Below are positions 1 through 7,544 of a DNA stretch of 64,000 bases, one piece after another (the stretch's first letter is position 1; each line of letters begins with the position of its first letter). The stretch lies in the NCBI RefSeq assembly GCF_040105385.1, contig NZ_JBEDNQ010000012.1, positions 227,249 through 291,248 of the forward strand. Reading direction: 5' to 3'. Below the pieces are notes generated by a model. The model was not told where the DNA came from, did not search any database, and saw nothing but the letters and a program-made list of their open reading frames with translations. Position numbers and translations under genes: made by a program. This DNA is from Pseudonocardia nematodicida. GTDB taxonomy: Bacteria > Actinomycetota > Actinomycetes > Mycobacteriales > Pseudonocardiaceae.

Positions 1-450
1 GGCGAGCGTGCCGAGCTGGGCCTGCCCGAGGCGGACGCGGCGTTGCGCGCGGACCGCATCGACGCCTTCTTCTGGTCCGGCGGGGTCCCGACCGGCGGCA
101 TCCGGGACCTGGCCGACGAGCTGCCGATCCGGCTGCTGGACCTCGGTGACGTGCTCGACCGGGTGCGCCAGCGGTTCCCGGTCTACTCGGTCGGCACGGT
201 CCCGGCGAACACCTACGGCCTGCCCGGGCCGGTCGCGTGCCTGTCGGTGCGCAACGTCCTGCTGGTGACGGCGGCGATGGACGACGGCACCGCCCGCGCG
301 CTGATCGACGCCGCGTTCCTCGACCAGCCACGGCTGGCACAGGCCAGCCCGGCGGCGGTGACGATCGACTCGCGCTCGGCGATCGGGACCCAGCCGGTGC
401 CGCTGCACCCCGGCGCGTTGCAGTTCTACCGGTCGGCGAAGGACTACTGA
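1..450 (+). CDS. TAXI-family TRAP transporter solute-binding protein (5' truncated)
   Basis: The frame is open from the first base, so the start lies outside the window; the last 149 codons are visible. The text (YSVGTVPANTYGLPGPV, then a C-terminal SAIGTQPVPLHPGALQFY) is typical of the C-terminal lobe of TAXI proteins, the periplasmic binding subunits of TRAP transporters; a Thermus member binds glutamate/glutamine. Its stop overlaps the end of the convergent histidine kinase gene by 7 bp. The nearby glutamate ABC importer makes an amino-acid or dicarboxylate ligand plausible, but the ligand cannot be read from this fragment. Confidence 0.85.
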   Translation, partial: GERAELGLPEADAALRADRIDAFFWSGGVPTGGIRDLADELPIRLLDLGDVLDRVRQRFPVYSVGTVPANTYGLPGPVACLSVRNVLLVTAAMDDGTARALIDAAFLDQPRLAQASPAAVTIDSRSAIGTQPVPLHPGALQFYRSAKDY

Positions 451-1901
451 CCGTTCTCCGACGGGGCCGGCAGGTCGCCCGCCGGAGCCGGTGCCGGGTC
501 GAGCCAGAGGGTGACCCGCAGTCCCCCGCCGGGCGCGTCGTCCAGTGCCAGGGTGCCGCCGGCGCCGGCCGCGGTCCGCGCGGCGATCGCCAGCCCGAGC
601 CCGCTGCCCTCCACGTTGGTCTGACCGGGGGCCCGCCAGAACCGGTCGGTGGCCCGGGCCCGGTCGTGGGCGTCCATCCCCGGGCCGCCGTCGACCACGC
701 TGACCCCGACCCGGTCGGCCAGCCGCAGCGTCGCCACCCGGACCCGGCCGCCGTCCGGGGTGTACTTCAGCGCGTTGTCCAGGACCGCGTCGAGCACCGT
801 CTCCAGCCCGGCCGGGTCGATCCGGGCCCGCAACCCGCGGGGACCGCCGGCCCGCAGCTCGACCCCGGTGTGCTCGGCCAGCGGCCGCCAGTTCTCCACC
901 CGGTCGGCGACGACGTCGTCGAGCTCGGTGGCGCCGGTGCCGTCCGGGCCCGACTCGGCCGCCCGCTCGGCCCGGGCGAGCGCCAGCAGCCCGTCCAGCA
1001 CCCGGGACAGGCGCTCGGCCTCCTCCATCGCGGCCAGGTGGTCGTCGGTCGCGCCGACATCCAGCCGACCGTCCAGGTTGGACAGCCGCAGGCGCAGCGC
1101 GGTCAGCGGGTTGCGCAGCTGGTGCGAGGCGTCGGCGACGAACGCCCGTTGCGCGACCAGCACCTCGCGCACGGTGCCGGTCATCCGGTCGAACGACTCG
1201 GAGAGCCGGCGCAGCTCCGGCGGGCCGCTCCGGCGGGTCGCCGGGCCGGCCGGTCCGCCGGCGAGCACCGAGGTGCCGACCCGGTCCATCGCCTCGTCGA
1301 GCCGGCGTACCGGGCGCAGGATCCACGCGGTCAGCGGCAGCGCCACCAGCGTCCCGGCCAGCAGCGCGACGACCGCCGCCCCCGCGACCACCGACCAGGT
1401 CCGGATCTGGCCGGCCCGCAGCGCGTCGGTGGGTGACACGGTCATCGCGGCGCCGACCACCTCGCCGTCGACCAGCACCGGTTCGGCCAGCACGAGCGCG
1501 GTCGAGTCCCACGGCATGAGCAGCGGGTAGGTCTGCGAGCGGCGTCCGGCCAGCGCCACCTCGAGCCGGTCGGTGGCGTCGTCGGACAGTGCGGGGAGCC
1601 GGTCGGACGGCCGGGAGGCGACGATCAGCGAGCCGGTCCGGTCGAAGATCAGGACCGAGACGCCGTAGACCTCGTCGTAGCGGACGATCTCGTCCGCGAA
1701 CACGGTCGTCGCCGCCCGGCCCGACGGCGCCTCGAGCAGCGGGCGCTGCGACGAGGCGGCGAAGGAGATCGTGTCGGTGAGCCGGTCGGTGAACAGCTCC
1801 TCCTGGCCGCGCTGGGAGTCGGTCAGCGCGAGCGGCACCCCGAGCCCGACGGCGAGCAGGCCGACGAGCACGAGGACGACCAGCAGCAACCGGCTGCGCA
1901 C
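444..1901 (-). CDS. Sensor histidine kinase of a two-component system
   Basis: A 485-aa membrane histidine kinase. A first membrane segment begins at about residue 4 (LLLVVLVLVGLLAVGL), then comes an extracytoplasmic sensor region, a second segment (AAVVALLAGTLVALPL), a HAMP region, a dimerisation/phosphoacceptor box with ASHQLRNPLTALR, and an HATPase domain with N-box (DNALKYTPDGG), G1 (DGGPGMD) and G2 (GSGLGLAIA). The frame stays open upstream, but translation should start at the GTG at 1901, 11 bp after the response-regulator stop; the upstream part is antisense-like sequence inside that gene. The gene is co-transcribed with the regulator. The signal is unknown; the neighbouring glutamate importer and TAXI protein suggest a nutrient signal. 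Confidence 0.93.
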   Translation of the reverse strand: MRSRLLLVVLVLVGLLAVGLGVPLALTDSQRGQEELFTDRLTDTISFAASSQRPLLEAPSGRAATTVFADEIVRYDEVYGVSVLIFDRTGSLIVASRPSDRLPALSDDATDRLEVALAGRRSQTYPLLMPWDSTALVLAEPVLVDGEVVGAAMTVSPTDALRAGQIRTWSVVAGAAVVALLAGTLVALPLTAWILRPVRRLDEAMDRVGTSVLAGGPAGPATRRSGPPELRRLSESFDRMTGTVREVLVAQRAFVADASHQLRNPLTALRLRLSNLDGRLDVGATDDHLAAMEEAERLSRVLDGLLALARAERAAESGPDGTGATELDDVVADRVENWRPLAEHTGVELRAGGPRGLRARIDPAGLETVLDAVLDNALKYTPDGGRVRVATLRLADRVGVSVVDGGPGMDAHDRARATDRFWRAPGQTNVEGSGLGLAIAARTAAGAGGTLALDDAPGGGLRVTLWLDPAPAPAGDLPAPSENGQ

Positions 1902-1912
1902 TCCGCGGAGTC

Positions 1913-2596
1913 CTAGTCCTCGGTCGCGGCGAAGCGGTAGCCGACCCCGCGGACGGTGCGGATCAGCTCGGAGCGGCCGAGCTTGGTGCGCAGCGTCGCG
2001 ACGTGCACGTCCAGGGTCCGGTTCGCGCCCGCCCAGCCCCGGCCCCACACCTCGGCGACGATCTGGGCCCGGGTGCACACCGCGCCGTCGGCCCGGGCCA
2101 GCAGGGCGAGTACCTGGAACTCCTTGCGGGTGAGCACGACCTGCTCGCCGGCGACGGTGACCTCGTGCCGCTCCGGGTCGACCCGCACGTCGCCGACGGT
2201 CACCGGCGCCACCCCGGCCGGCACCGGGACGCCGTCCTCACCGACCTTCCGGCGGCGCTGCACCGCGTGCACCCGGGCGACCAGCTCGCCGATGTCGTAG
2301 GGCTTGACCAGGTAGTCGTCGGCACCGGTGTGCAGGCCGGCGATCCGGTCGGAGACCTCGCCGCGGGCGGTCACCATCAGGACCGGCACCTGGCTGACCT
2401 CGCGGATCTGCCGGCACACGTCGAGCCCGTCGGCGTCGGGCAGCCCCAGGTCGAGCAGGACGACGTCGACGCCGTCGAGGTGGTCGACCACCCCGCGGCC
2501 GTGGTCGAGCCGGGTGGTGGTCATCCCGTTGCGGTGCAGCGCCGGGCGCAGCGCGGCCGCGACCCGGTCGTCGTCCTCGATCAGCAGGATGTGCAC
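1913..2596 (-). CDS. OmpR-family response regulator
   Basis: A 227-aa regulator with an N-terminal receiver domain: acidic triad near residues 8-10, phosphoacceptor Asp49 in LLDLGLPDADG, Thr76 in MVTARG and Lys98 in VKPYD. A winged-helix DNA-binding domain follows, with RTLDVHVATLRTKLG and the terminal TVRGVGYRF. It is the first gene of the regulator-kinase operon and is divergent from the glutamate importer. Two 10-bp direct repeats at 2630-2649 in the 104-bp divergent region have the geometry of an OmpR-type tandem site, so control of its own operon and of the importer is plausible but untested. Confidence 0.95.
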   Translation of the reverse strand: MHILLIEDDDRVAAALRPALHRNGMTTTRLDHGRGVVDHLDGVDVVLLDLGLPDADGLDVCRQIREVSQVPVLMVTARGEVSDRIAGLHTGADDYLVKPYDIGELVARVHAVQRRRKVGEDGVPVPAGVAPVTVGDVRVDPERHEVTVAGEQVVLTRKEFQVLALLARADGAVCTRAQIVAEVWGRGWAGANRTLDVHVATLRTKLGRSELIRTVRGVGYRFAATED

Positions 2597-2629
2597 CAGC
2601 TGCCGTCCCTTCCGTTACGTGGACGAGAC

Positions 2630-2649
2630 CCTAAAGGTTCCTCAAGGTG
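2630..2649. promoter_or_regulatory. Tandem 10-bp direct repeat, candidate response-regulator site
   Basis: CCTAAAGGTT is followed directly by CCTCAAGGTG (8 of 10 positions equal), in the divergent region between the response regulator start (2596) and the ATPase gene of the glutamate importer (2701). Adjacent direct repeats about one helical turn apart are the usual binding arrangement of OmpR/PhoB-family dimers. The assignment to the adjacent regulator is inference. Confidence 0.45.
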
Positions 2650-2700
2650 GTGGACTGGCTTGTCCGTTCCGTCCAGGCTCTCGCCATGTCCGGAGGCCCC

Positions 2701-3459
2701 ATGAGCAGCACGTCCTCGACCCGTACCCCGATGGTCCGGATGACCGGGGTGCAGAAGCACTTCGGGGATCTGCACGTGTTGCGTGACATCGAACTCGAGG
2801 TCGCGCGCGGTGAGGTCGTCGTCGTGCTCGGCCCGTCCGGGTCCGGCAAGTCGACACTCTGCCGGACGATCAACCGCCTCGAGCCGATCGACACCGGCGA
2901 GATCGCGGTCGACGGCACCCCGCTGCCCGCGGAGGGCAAGGCCCTGGCCGGGCTGCGCGCCGACGTCGGCATGGTGTTCCAGTCGTTCAACCTGTTCGCG
3001 CACAAGACCATCCTCGAGAACGTCATGCTGGCCCCGCTGAAGGTCCGCGGCCTCGCGAAGTCCGAGTGCCAGACCGAGGCGATGCGGCTGCTGGAGCGGG
3101 TCGGCATCGCGAACCAGAAGGACAAGTACCCGGCCCAGCTCTCCGGCGGCCAGCAGCAGCGCGCGGCCATCGCCCGCGCCCTGGCGATGAAGCCGAAGGT
3201 GATGCTCTTCGACGAGCCTACCTCCGCGCTGGACCCGGAGATGGTCAACGAGGTGCTGGACACGATGACCTCGCTGGCCAAGGAGGGCATGACGATGGTC
3301 GTGGTGACCCACGAGATGGGCTTCGCCCGCCGGGCGGCCCACCGGGTGGTGTTCATGAGCGACGGCGAGATCGTCGAGGACTCGAGCCCGGACGACTTCT
3401 TCTCGAATCCGCGCACCGATCGTGCCAAGGACTTCCTCGGCAAGATCCTCTCGCACTAG
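2701..3459 (+). CDS. gluA: Glutamate-type amino-acid ABC transporter, ATP-binding protein
   Basis: A 252-aa ATPase that powers amino-acid uptake with the products of the next three genes. It has Walker A (GPSGSGKS, residues 44-51), a Q-loop (VFQSFNLF), the signature LSGGQQQR, Walker B (VMLFDEPTSALD) and the switch His in VVVTHEMGFA. Several in-frame ATGs occur; 2701 was chosen because GGAGG lies 4 bp upstream and the protein then has the normal family length. It is followed by the lipoprotein and two permease genes, as in corynebacterial gluABCD. The substrate is probably glutamate or a close polar amino acid, by family resemblance only. Confidence 0.93.
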   Translation: MSSTSSTRTPMVRMTGVQKHFGDLHVLRDIELEVARGEVVVVLGPSGSGKSTLCRTINRLEPIDTGEIAVDGTPLPAEGKALAGLRADVGMVFQSFNLFAHKTILENVMLAPLKVRGLAKSECQTEAMRLLERVGIANQKDKYPAQLSGGQQQRAAIARALAMKPKVMLFDEPTSALDPEMVNEVLDTMTSLAKEGMTMVVVTHEMGFARRAAHRVVFMSDGEIVEDSSPDDFFSNPRTDRAKDFLGKILSH

Positions 3460-3568
3460 GTCCGACGACCACTCCCCCGGCGGCTGCTCCCCGGCCGCCG
3501 GTGGGGTGACCGACTTCCCCGCCGCGACGTGCGGCACCCCTCTCCCCCACCCGCCTCTGGAGGCGATC

Positions 3569-4456
3569 ATGAAGAGAACCCGAGTCCTGGTGGCGGCCGC
3601 GCTGGCCTCCGCCCTGGTGCTGGCCGGCTGCGGTCAGGAGGGCGCGCCGGGCGGCGGCGAGGCCTCCGGCTACGAGCCGGTCGTCGCCGAGAACGTGACC
3701 GTCGAGGGTTCGCCGACCTTCCAGGCGATGCAGGACCGTGGCCGCGTGGTCATCGGTGTCCGCGACGACCAGCCGGGCCTGGGCTTCCAGGACGCGACCA
3801 CCGGCGAGTTCACCGGCTTCGACGTCGACATGGCGCGGATGGTCGCCGGCGGTCTCGGCTTCGGGCCGGACCAGATCGACTACCGCGTCGTGCCGTCCGC
3901 GGCGCGCGAGGACGTCATCGAGCGTGGCGAGATCGACTACATGGTCGGCACCTACACGATCAACGACAACCGCAAGGAGCGCGTCGGGTTCGCCGGCCCG
4001 TACTACGTCGCCGGCCAGGGCCTGCTGGTCCGCGCGGACGACGAGGAGATCACCGGCCCGGACACCCTGCAGGGCAAGATCGTCTGCTCGGTGACCGGCT
4101 CCACCCCGATCCAGCGGGTGCGTGACGAGGGTCTGACCGACCAGATCGTCGAGTTCCAGACCTACTCGCAGTGCGTGGACCAGCTGCTGAACAACCAGGT
4201 CGACGCCGTCACCACCGACGACGCGATCCTGCTCGGCTACGCCTCGCAGAACTCCGAGCAGCTCAAGCTCGCCGGCGACACCTTCTCCGAGGAGCCCTAC
4301 GGCATCGGCGTCCCGCGCGACGACACCGCGTTCCGCAACAAGGTCAACGACCTGCTGCAGGCCGCCGACGACGACGGCACCTGGCAGACGATCTACGACG
4401 GCACCCTCGGCGAGTCCGGCACGCCGGGCACCCCGCCGGCGATCGACCGCTACTGA
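3569..4456 (+). CDS. gluB: Glutamate ABC transporter substrate-binding lipoprotein
   Basis: A 295-aa extracellular binding protein. The signal peptide has the basic start MKRTR, a hydrophobic stretch and the lipobox LAGC with Cys21, so it should be lipid-anchored. The mature part is a family 3 solute-binding fold: GRVVIGVRDDQPGLGF, FTGFDVDMARM, YTINDNRKERVGFAGPYY and a hinge region with VCSVTGSTP. The ATG at 3569 has TGGAGG 5 bp upstream. It lies 109 bp after the ATPase gene and is followed by a strong stem-loop, which would favour excess binding protein over permeases. The ligand is likely glutamate, as for GluB of Corynebacterium. Confidence 0.93.
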   Translation: MKRTRVLVAAALASALVLAGCGQEGAPGGGEASGYEPVVAENVTVEGSPTFQAMQDRGRVVIGVRDDQPGLGFQDATTGEFTGFDVDMARMVAGGLGFGPDQIDYRVVPSAAREDVIERGEIDYMVGTYTINDNRKERVGFAGPYYVAGQGLLVRADDEEITGPDTLQGKIVCSVTGSTPIQRVRDEGLTDQIVEFQTYSQCVDQLLNNQVDAVTTDDAILLGYASQNSEQLKLAGDTFSEEPYGIGVPRDDTAFRNKVNDLLQAADDDGTWQTIYDGTLGESGTPGTPPAIDRY

Positions 4457-4468
4457 GGCACCCCGTAC

Positions 4469-4500
4469 GGCCCGGCCACGGCGCTCCCACGCGCCGGGCC
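4469..4500 (+). terminator. Intercistronic stem-loop after the binding-protein gene
   Basis: GGCCCGGC at 4469-4476 pairs perfectly with GCCGGGCC at 4493-4500 across a 16-nt loop, 12 bp after the binding-protein stop and before the permease genes. Such GC-rich hairpins in ABC operons usually stabilise the upstream message or attenuate transcription into the permeases. There is no T-tract. Confidence 0.5.
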
Positions 4501-4536
4501 GGGCCGTCGGCCGAGTGAAGGAAGGAGAACATCCCG

Positions 4537-5184
4537 GTGAACGTCCTGCTGGACAACCTGGGTGTGTTCGTCGACGGCTTCACGGGCACGCTCTCGCTGT
4601 TCGTGGTGGCCGCGATCGGGTCGCTGATCCTGGGCACGGTGATCGCCGGCATGCGGGTCAGCCCGGTCCCGGTGCTGCGCGTCTTCGGCTCCGCGTACGT
4701 CACGATCCTGCGGAACACGCCGCTCACCCTGGTGCTGTTCTTCTTCGCCTTCGCCTACCCGCGCCTCGAGCTGGTGGACCTGTCGTTCTTCACCCTCGCC
4801 AGCATCGGGCTGACGGTCTACACCGCGGCGTTCGTCTGCGAGGTCGTCCGGTCGGGCATCAACACGGTGCCGGTCGGGCAGGCCGAGGCCTCCCGCGCGC
4901 TGGGCTTCACCTTCACCCAGACCCTGGGCCAGGTCGTGCTCCCGCAGGCCATGCGGGCCACCGTCCCGCCGATGACGAACGTCCAGATCGCGCTGCTGAA
5001 GAACACCACGATCGCGTCCGGGTTCGCCGTGGTCAACGCCGGCGGCATCTACGCCACGCTGTCCGAGCTCGGCTACAACGTGCTGGTCGGGCTGCTCTGG
5101 GTGGCCCTGATCTTCGTGCTGCTGGTGATGCCGCTGACGTACCTGCAGCGCCGGCTCGACGCCCGCTGGAGCCCGTCGCGATGA
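4537..5184 (+). CDS. gluC: Glutamate ABC transporter permease (first subunit)
   Basis: A 215-aa inner-membrane permease of the His/Glu/Gln/Arg/opine type. The membrane segments include LFVVAAIGSLILGTVIAG, LVLFFFAFAY and LLWVALIFVLLVMPL. The cytoplasmic EAA loop reads GQAEASRALGFTFTQTLGQV and should contact the ATPase. The GTG start at 4537 follows GAAGGAG by about 9 bp. It forms a heteromeric channel with the next permease gene 46 bp downstream. Confidence 0.92.
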   Translation: MNVLLDNLGVFVDGFTGTLSLFVVAAIGSLILGTVIAGMRVSPVPVLRVFGSAYVTILRNTPLTLVLFFFAFAYPRLELVDLSFFTLASIGLTVYTAAFVCEVVRSGINTVPVGQAEASRALGFTFTQTLGQVVLPQAMRATVPPMTNVQIALLKNTTIASGFAVVNAGGIYATLSELGYNVLVGLLWVALIFVLLVMPLTYLQRRLDARWSPSR

Positions 5185-5230
5185 GCAGCCGCCCCGCCCC
5201 GACCCTCGCCTCGTTCCCGGAGGTGGCCCG

Positions 5231-6097
5231 ATGAGCTCGGTCCTCTACGACGTCCCCGGCCCGGCCGCGCGGGCACGCAACCGCACCTTCGGCATCGTCG
5301 GCGTCGCGGCACTCGTCGCGCTGCTGGGCTTCATCGTCTGGCGGTTCGCCGAGGCGGGTGCCTTCTCCGCGCGGATGTGGGAGTGGATCACCTACATCAA
5401 CATCCAGTACCTGCTGCTGGACGCGTTGTGGAACACCGTGCGGGCCTTCCTGGTCGCCGCGGTGCTCTCGCTGCTGTTCGGCGCGGTGTTCGCCGCCGGG
5501 CGGCTCTCGGACCACAAGTGGATCAGCGGTCCGTCGACGGTGATCGTGGAGCTGTTCCGCGCCGTCCCGCTGCTGATCCTGATCTTCATCCTGTACTACG
5601 GCCTCTCCCAGGGCGCGGGCATCGACATCTCGGCGTTCTGGGCCGTGGTGCTGGGCCTGATGCTCTACAACGGCTCGGTGCTGGCCGAGGTGTTCCGGGC
5701 CGGGATCAACGCGGTGCCCCGCGGGCAACGTGAGGCCGCGTACGCGCTGGGCCTGCGCAAGACCGGCGTGATGACCAACGTTCTGCTGCCGCAGGCGGTG
5801 CGCTCGATGCTGCCGACGATCCTGTCCCAGCTGGTCGTGGTCCTGAAGGACACCGCGCTCGGGTTCATCATCCTGTACCCGGAGCTGCTCTACCAGGCGC
5901 GCTTCCTGGGCAGCCAGAACCAGCTCGGGGCGCCGATCCTGCAGGTCGCGATCGTCATCGCGATCATCTACATCGGACTGTGTCTGATCCTGACCGGGAT
6001 CTCGAACCTGGTCGAGAAGCGGCTCACCCGTGGGCCGAAGGCGACGAAGCCGGCCGACCCCGCCGACGACCTCAAGGTCGACGTCCCGGTCCGCTGA
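5231..6097 (+). CDS. gluD: Glutamate ABC transporter permease (second subunit)
   Basis: A 288-aa permease, partner of the preceding subunit. An N-terminal tail of about 20 residues precedes the first segment (FGIVGVAALVALLGFIVW); later segments include AFLVAAVLSLLFGAVFAA and LLILIFILYYGL. The EAA loop reads GQREAAYALGLRKTGVMTN. The C-terminus is charged and cytoplasmic. GGAGG precedes the ATG at 5231. It is the last gene of the operon; transcription should end at the large palindrome starting at 6129, which is shared with the convergent ATPase gene. Confidence 0.93.
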   Translation: MSSVLYDVPGPAARARNRTFGIVGVAALVALLGFIVWRFAEAGAFSARMWEWITYINIQYLLLDALWNTVRAFLVAAVLSLLFGAVFAAGRLSDHKWISGPSTVIVELFRAVPLLILIFILYYGLSQGAGIDISAFWAVVLGLMLYNGSVLAEVFRAGINAVPRGQREAAYALGLRKTGVMTNVLLPQAVRSMLPTILSQLVVVLKDTALGFIILYPELLYQARFLGSQNQLGAPILQVAIVIAIIYIGLCLILTGISNLVEKRLTRGPKATKPADPADDLKVDVPVR

Positions 6098-6128
6098 CGC
6101 GTCCTCCGCGGCGCCTCCGGAACGCCCC

Positions 6129-6175
6129 ACTCATGGAGCTTCAGTTCGGTCATACCGAACTGAAGCTCCATGAGT
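6129..6175. terminator. Perfect 22-bp-arm palindrome between convergent genes (ACTCATG family, copy 1)
   Basis: The arms 6129-6150 and 6154-6175 are perfect reverse complements (22 bp) around the 3-nt loop CAT. The outer ends read ACTCATG and CATGAGT. It sits between the ends of the glutamate importer (+) and an AAA ATPase gene (-), so it can act as a bidirectional terminator. A second copy with the same outer heptamers and loop is at 21026-21072 and a related hairpin is at 63971-64000. Confidence 0.75.
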
Positions 6176-6180
6176 CGGTC

Positions 6181-6924
6181 CTAGAGGTGGCGCAGGAACG
6201 CGGTGGGGTCGTTCAGGAAACCCCGGGTGAGGACGACGGGCCCGGCGTCGTCGTAGCCGGTCCGGCGGATGCCGCCGTCGTCGGTGATCTCGTAGATGGT
6301 GGCGCCGGGCAGCGCCAGCAGGATCGGCGAGTGGGTGGCGACGACGAACTGGCTCCCGCGCGCGGTCAGGTCGGCCATCCGCTGCAGCACGGCCAGCGCG
6401 CCGGTCACCGACATCGCCGCCTCCGGCTCGTCGAGCAGGTAGAGCCCGCGCGGGCCGAAGCGGTGGTTGAGCAGGGCGAGGAACGACTCGCCGTGTGAGC
6501 GTTCGTGGCCGGAGCCGCCGTACGCCCCGAGCAGTGGCTGGATCCTGTCCAGCCGCTCCACCTCGGAGGCCACGTTGTAGTACGACTCGGCGCGCAGGAA
6601 GAAGCTGTTCCGCTCCCGCCCCGGGCGCCGGGTGACCCGCAGGTGCGCCCCGAGGTCGGACTCGCTGGCCCTGGTCGCGAAGTTGAAGGACTTCGAGCCG
6701 CCCTCCGGGTTCAGGCCCAGCGCGACGGCGAGGCCCTCGACCAGCGTCGACTTGCCGGAGCCGTTCTCGCCGACCAGGAACGTCACGCCGGGGCGGAGCG
6801 TCAGGCCGCCGTGCTCGCGCAGCCACCGGACCGCCGGGAGCTCGAACGGGTAGCCCTCGACCGGAGCGTCCGGCACCAGGCCCACCCGGGCGACGAAATG
6901 ACCGGCGGCGCTGGAGGAGGGCAC
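6181..6924 (-). CDS. AAA family ATPase (RecF/ABC-type, single domain)
   Basis: A 247-aa cytosolic ATPase of the AAA_21/RecF-like type. It has Walker A GENGSGKST (about residues 52-60), a short insert instead of a long coiled coil, a signature-like HGES, Walker B LYLLDEPEAAMS and a switch region FVVATHSPILLALPGA. Proteins of this size and layout are often annotated as ABC-type ATP-binding proteins of unknown role; no toxin or nuclease partner is adjacent. The start is a GTG at 6924 with TAGCGT 6 bp upstream, suggesting a leaderless message. The stop is TAG. The function beyond ATP hydrolysis is unknown. Confidence 0.85.
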   Translation of the reverse strand: MPSSSAAGHFVARVGLVPDAPVEGYPFELPAVRWLREHGGLTLRPGVTFLVGENGSGKSTLVEGLAVALGLNPEGGSKSFNFATRASESDLGAHLRVTRRPGRERNSFFLRAESYYNVASEVERLDRIQPLLGAYGGSGHERSHGESFLALLNHRFGPRGLYLLDEPEAAMSVTGALAVLQRMADLTARGSQFVVATHSPILLALPGATIYEITDDGGIRRTGYDDAGPVVLTRGFLNDPTAFLRHL

Positions 6925-6930
6925 CCGCCC

Positions 6931-6936
6931 ACGCTA
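6931..6936 (-). promoter_or_regulatory. -10 element for a leaderless message (ATPase gene)
   Basis: On the minus strand TAGCGT is followed by 6 nt and then the GTG start at 6924. This is the spacing that places the transcription start at the initiation codon. Confidence 0.5.
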
Positions 6937-6996
6937 GGTGATCAGCCGCCGGCACGGCCGGCGTCCACCCTGCGTGCCCGTCGTGGGCTTGCCACA

Positions 6997-7014
6997 TAAA
7001 CGAACGATCATTTA
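6997..7014. promoter_or_regulatory. AT-rich imperfect palindrome, candidate operator
   Basis: TAAACGAACGATCATTTA matches its own reverse complement at 14 of 18 positions and lies in the unusually AT-rich stretch just before the PPOX gene (7025). TetR-type operators have this form, but no regulator gene is adjacent. The match could also simply reflect the promoter's AT richness. Confidence 0.3.
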
Positions 7015-7024
7015 TAAACAAGCC

Positions 7025-7543
7025 ATGCGCGAGACACCCACCGAGATCGACGACCTCCAGCAGCTCCTCGACCGCTCCCTGGGCCGGTCGGGCGCCCACC
7101 TCCGGAACATCGTCACCCCCGGGGAGCGGACGCTCACCGCGGAGCAGCTCGTGCGGGTCGCCACCGGCATGTGCACGCTCGCGCTGTCCACCACGACCAG
7201 GGCCGGTGAACCCCGGATCAGCGGCGTGGACGGCCACTTCCTGCACGGGCACTGGGTCGTCGGCACCGATCCCGGCGCGGTCAAGGCACGCCACCTCGCC
7301 GCCCGCCCGGCGGTGAGCGTCGCGCACCTGCGCGGCGACGACCTCGGCCTGTTCACCCACGGCCACGCCGTGCCGCTGAACCCGGCCGGCAGCCCCGAGG
7401 ACCCGCGCTGGCCGGAGACCCGCGAGCACCTGGAGGGGCACTACGGAGCGGACGGCTTCGTCTGGACCGAGGTCATCTACTACCGGATCGAGCCGACCTG
7501 GATGGTCGCCTACAGCCCGGACCCGGCGAAGCTCGTCCCCTGA
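7025..7543 (+). CDS. Pyridoxamine 5'-phosphate oxidase-fold (PPOX) flavoprotein
   Basis: A 172-aa protein of the split-beta-barrel flavin/F420-binding fold. After a helical N-terminus, GMCTLALSTTTRAGEPRISGVDGHF is the classical first strand pair in which the flavin phosphate is held; HWVVGTDPGAVKARHLAARPAVSVAHLRGDDLGLFTHG and WTEVIYYRIEPTWM follow. Close relatives are annotated only as PPOX family; substrates are unknown and F420 rather than FMN is possible in actinobacteria. The ATG at 7025 was chosen because the upstream frame runs through AT-rich promoter-like sequence. It ends 1 bp before the convergent peptidase gene. Confidence 0.85.
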   Translation: MRETPTEIDDLQQLLDRSLGRSGAHLRNIVTPGERTLTAEQLVRVATGMCTLALSTTTRAGEPRISGVDGHFLHGHWVVGTDPGAVKARHLAARPAVSVAHLRGDDLGLFTHGHAVPLNPAGSPEDPRWPETREHLEGHYGADGFVWTEVIYYRIEPTWMVAYSPDPAKLVP

Positions 7544-7544
7544 G

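Noticed and set aside
1902..2078. An upstream N-terminal extension of the histidine kinase
   Set aside because: The extra 59 residues are Arg/Gly/Pro-rich antisense sequence of the response regulator; the GTG at 1901 gives a normal kinase start.
6181..6924. The AAA ATPase as part of a two-gene anti-phage system
   Set aside because: Neighbours are a glutamate permease gene and a PPOX protein on other transcripts; no nuclease or toxin partner is adjacent.
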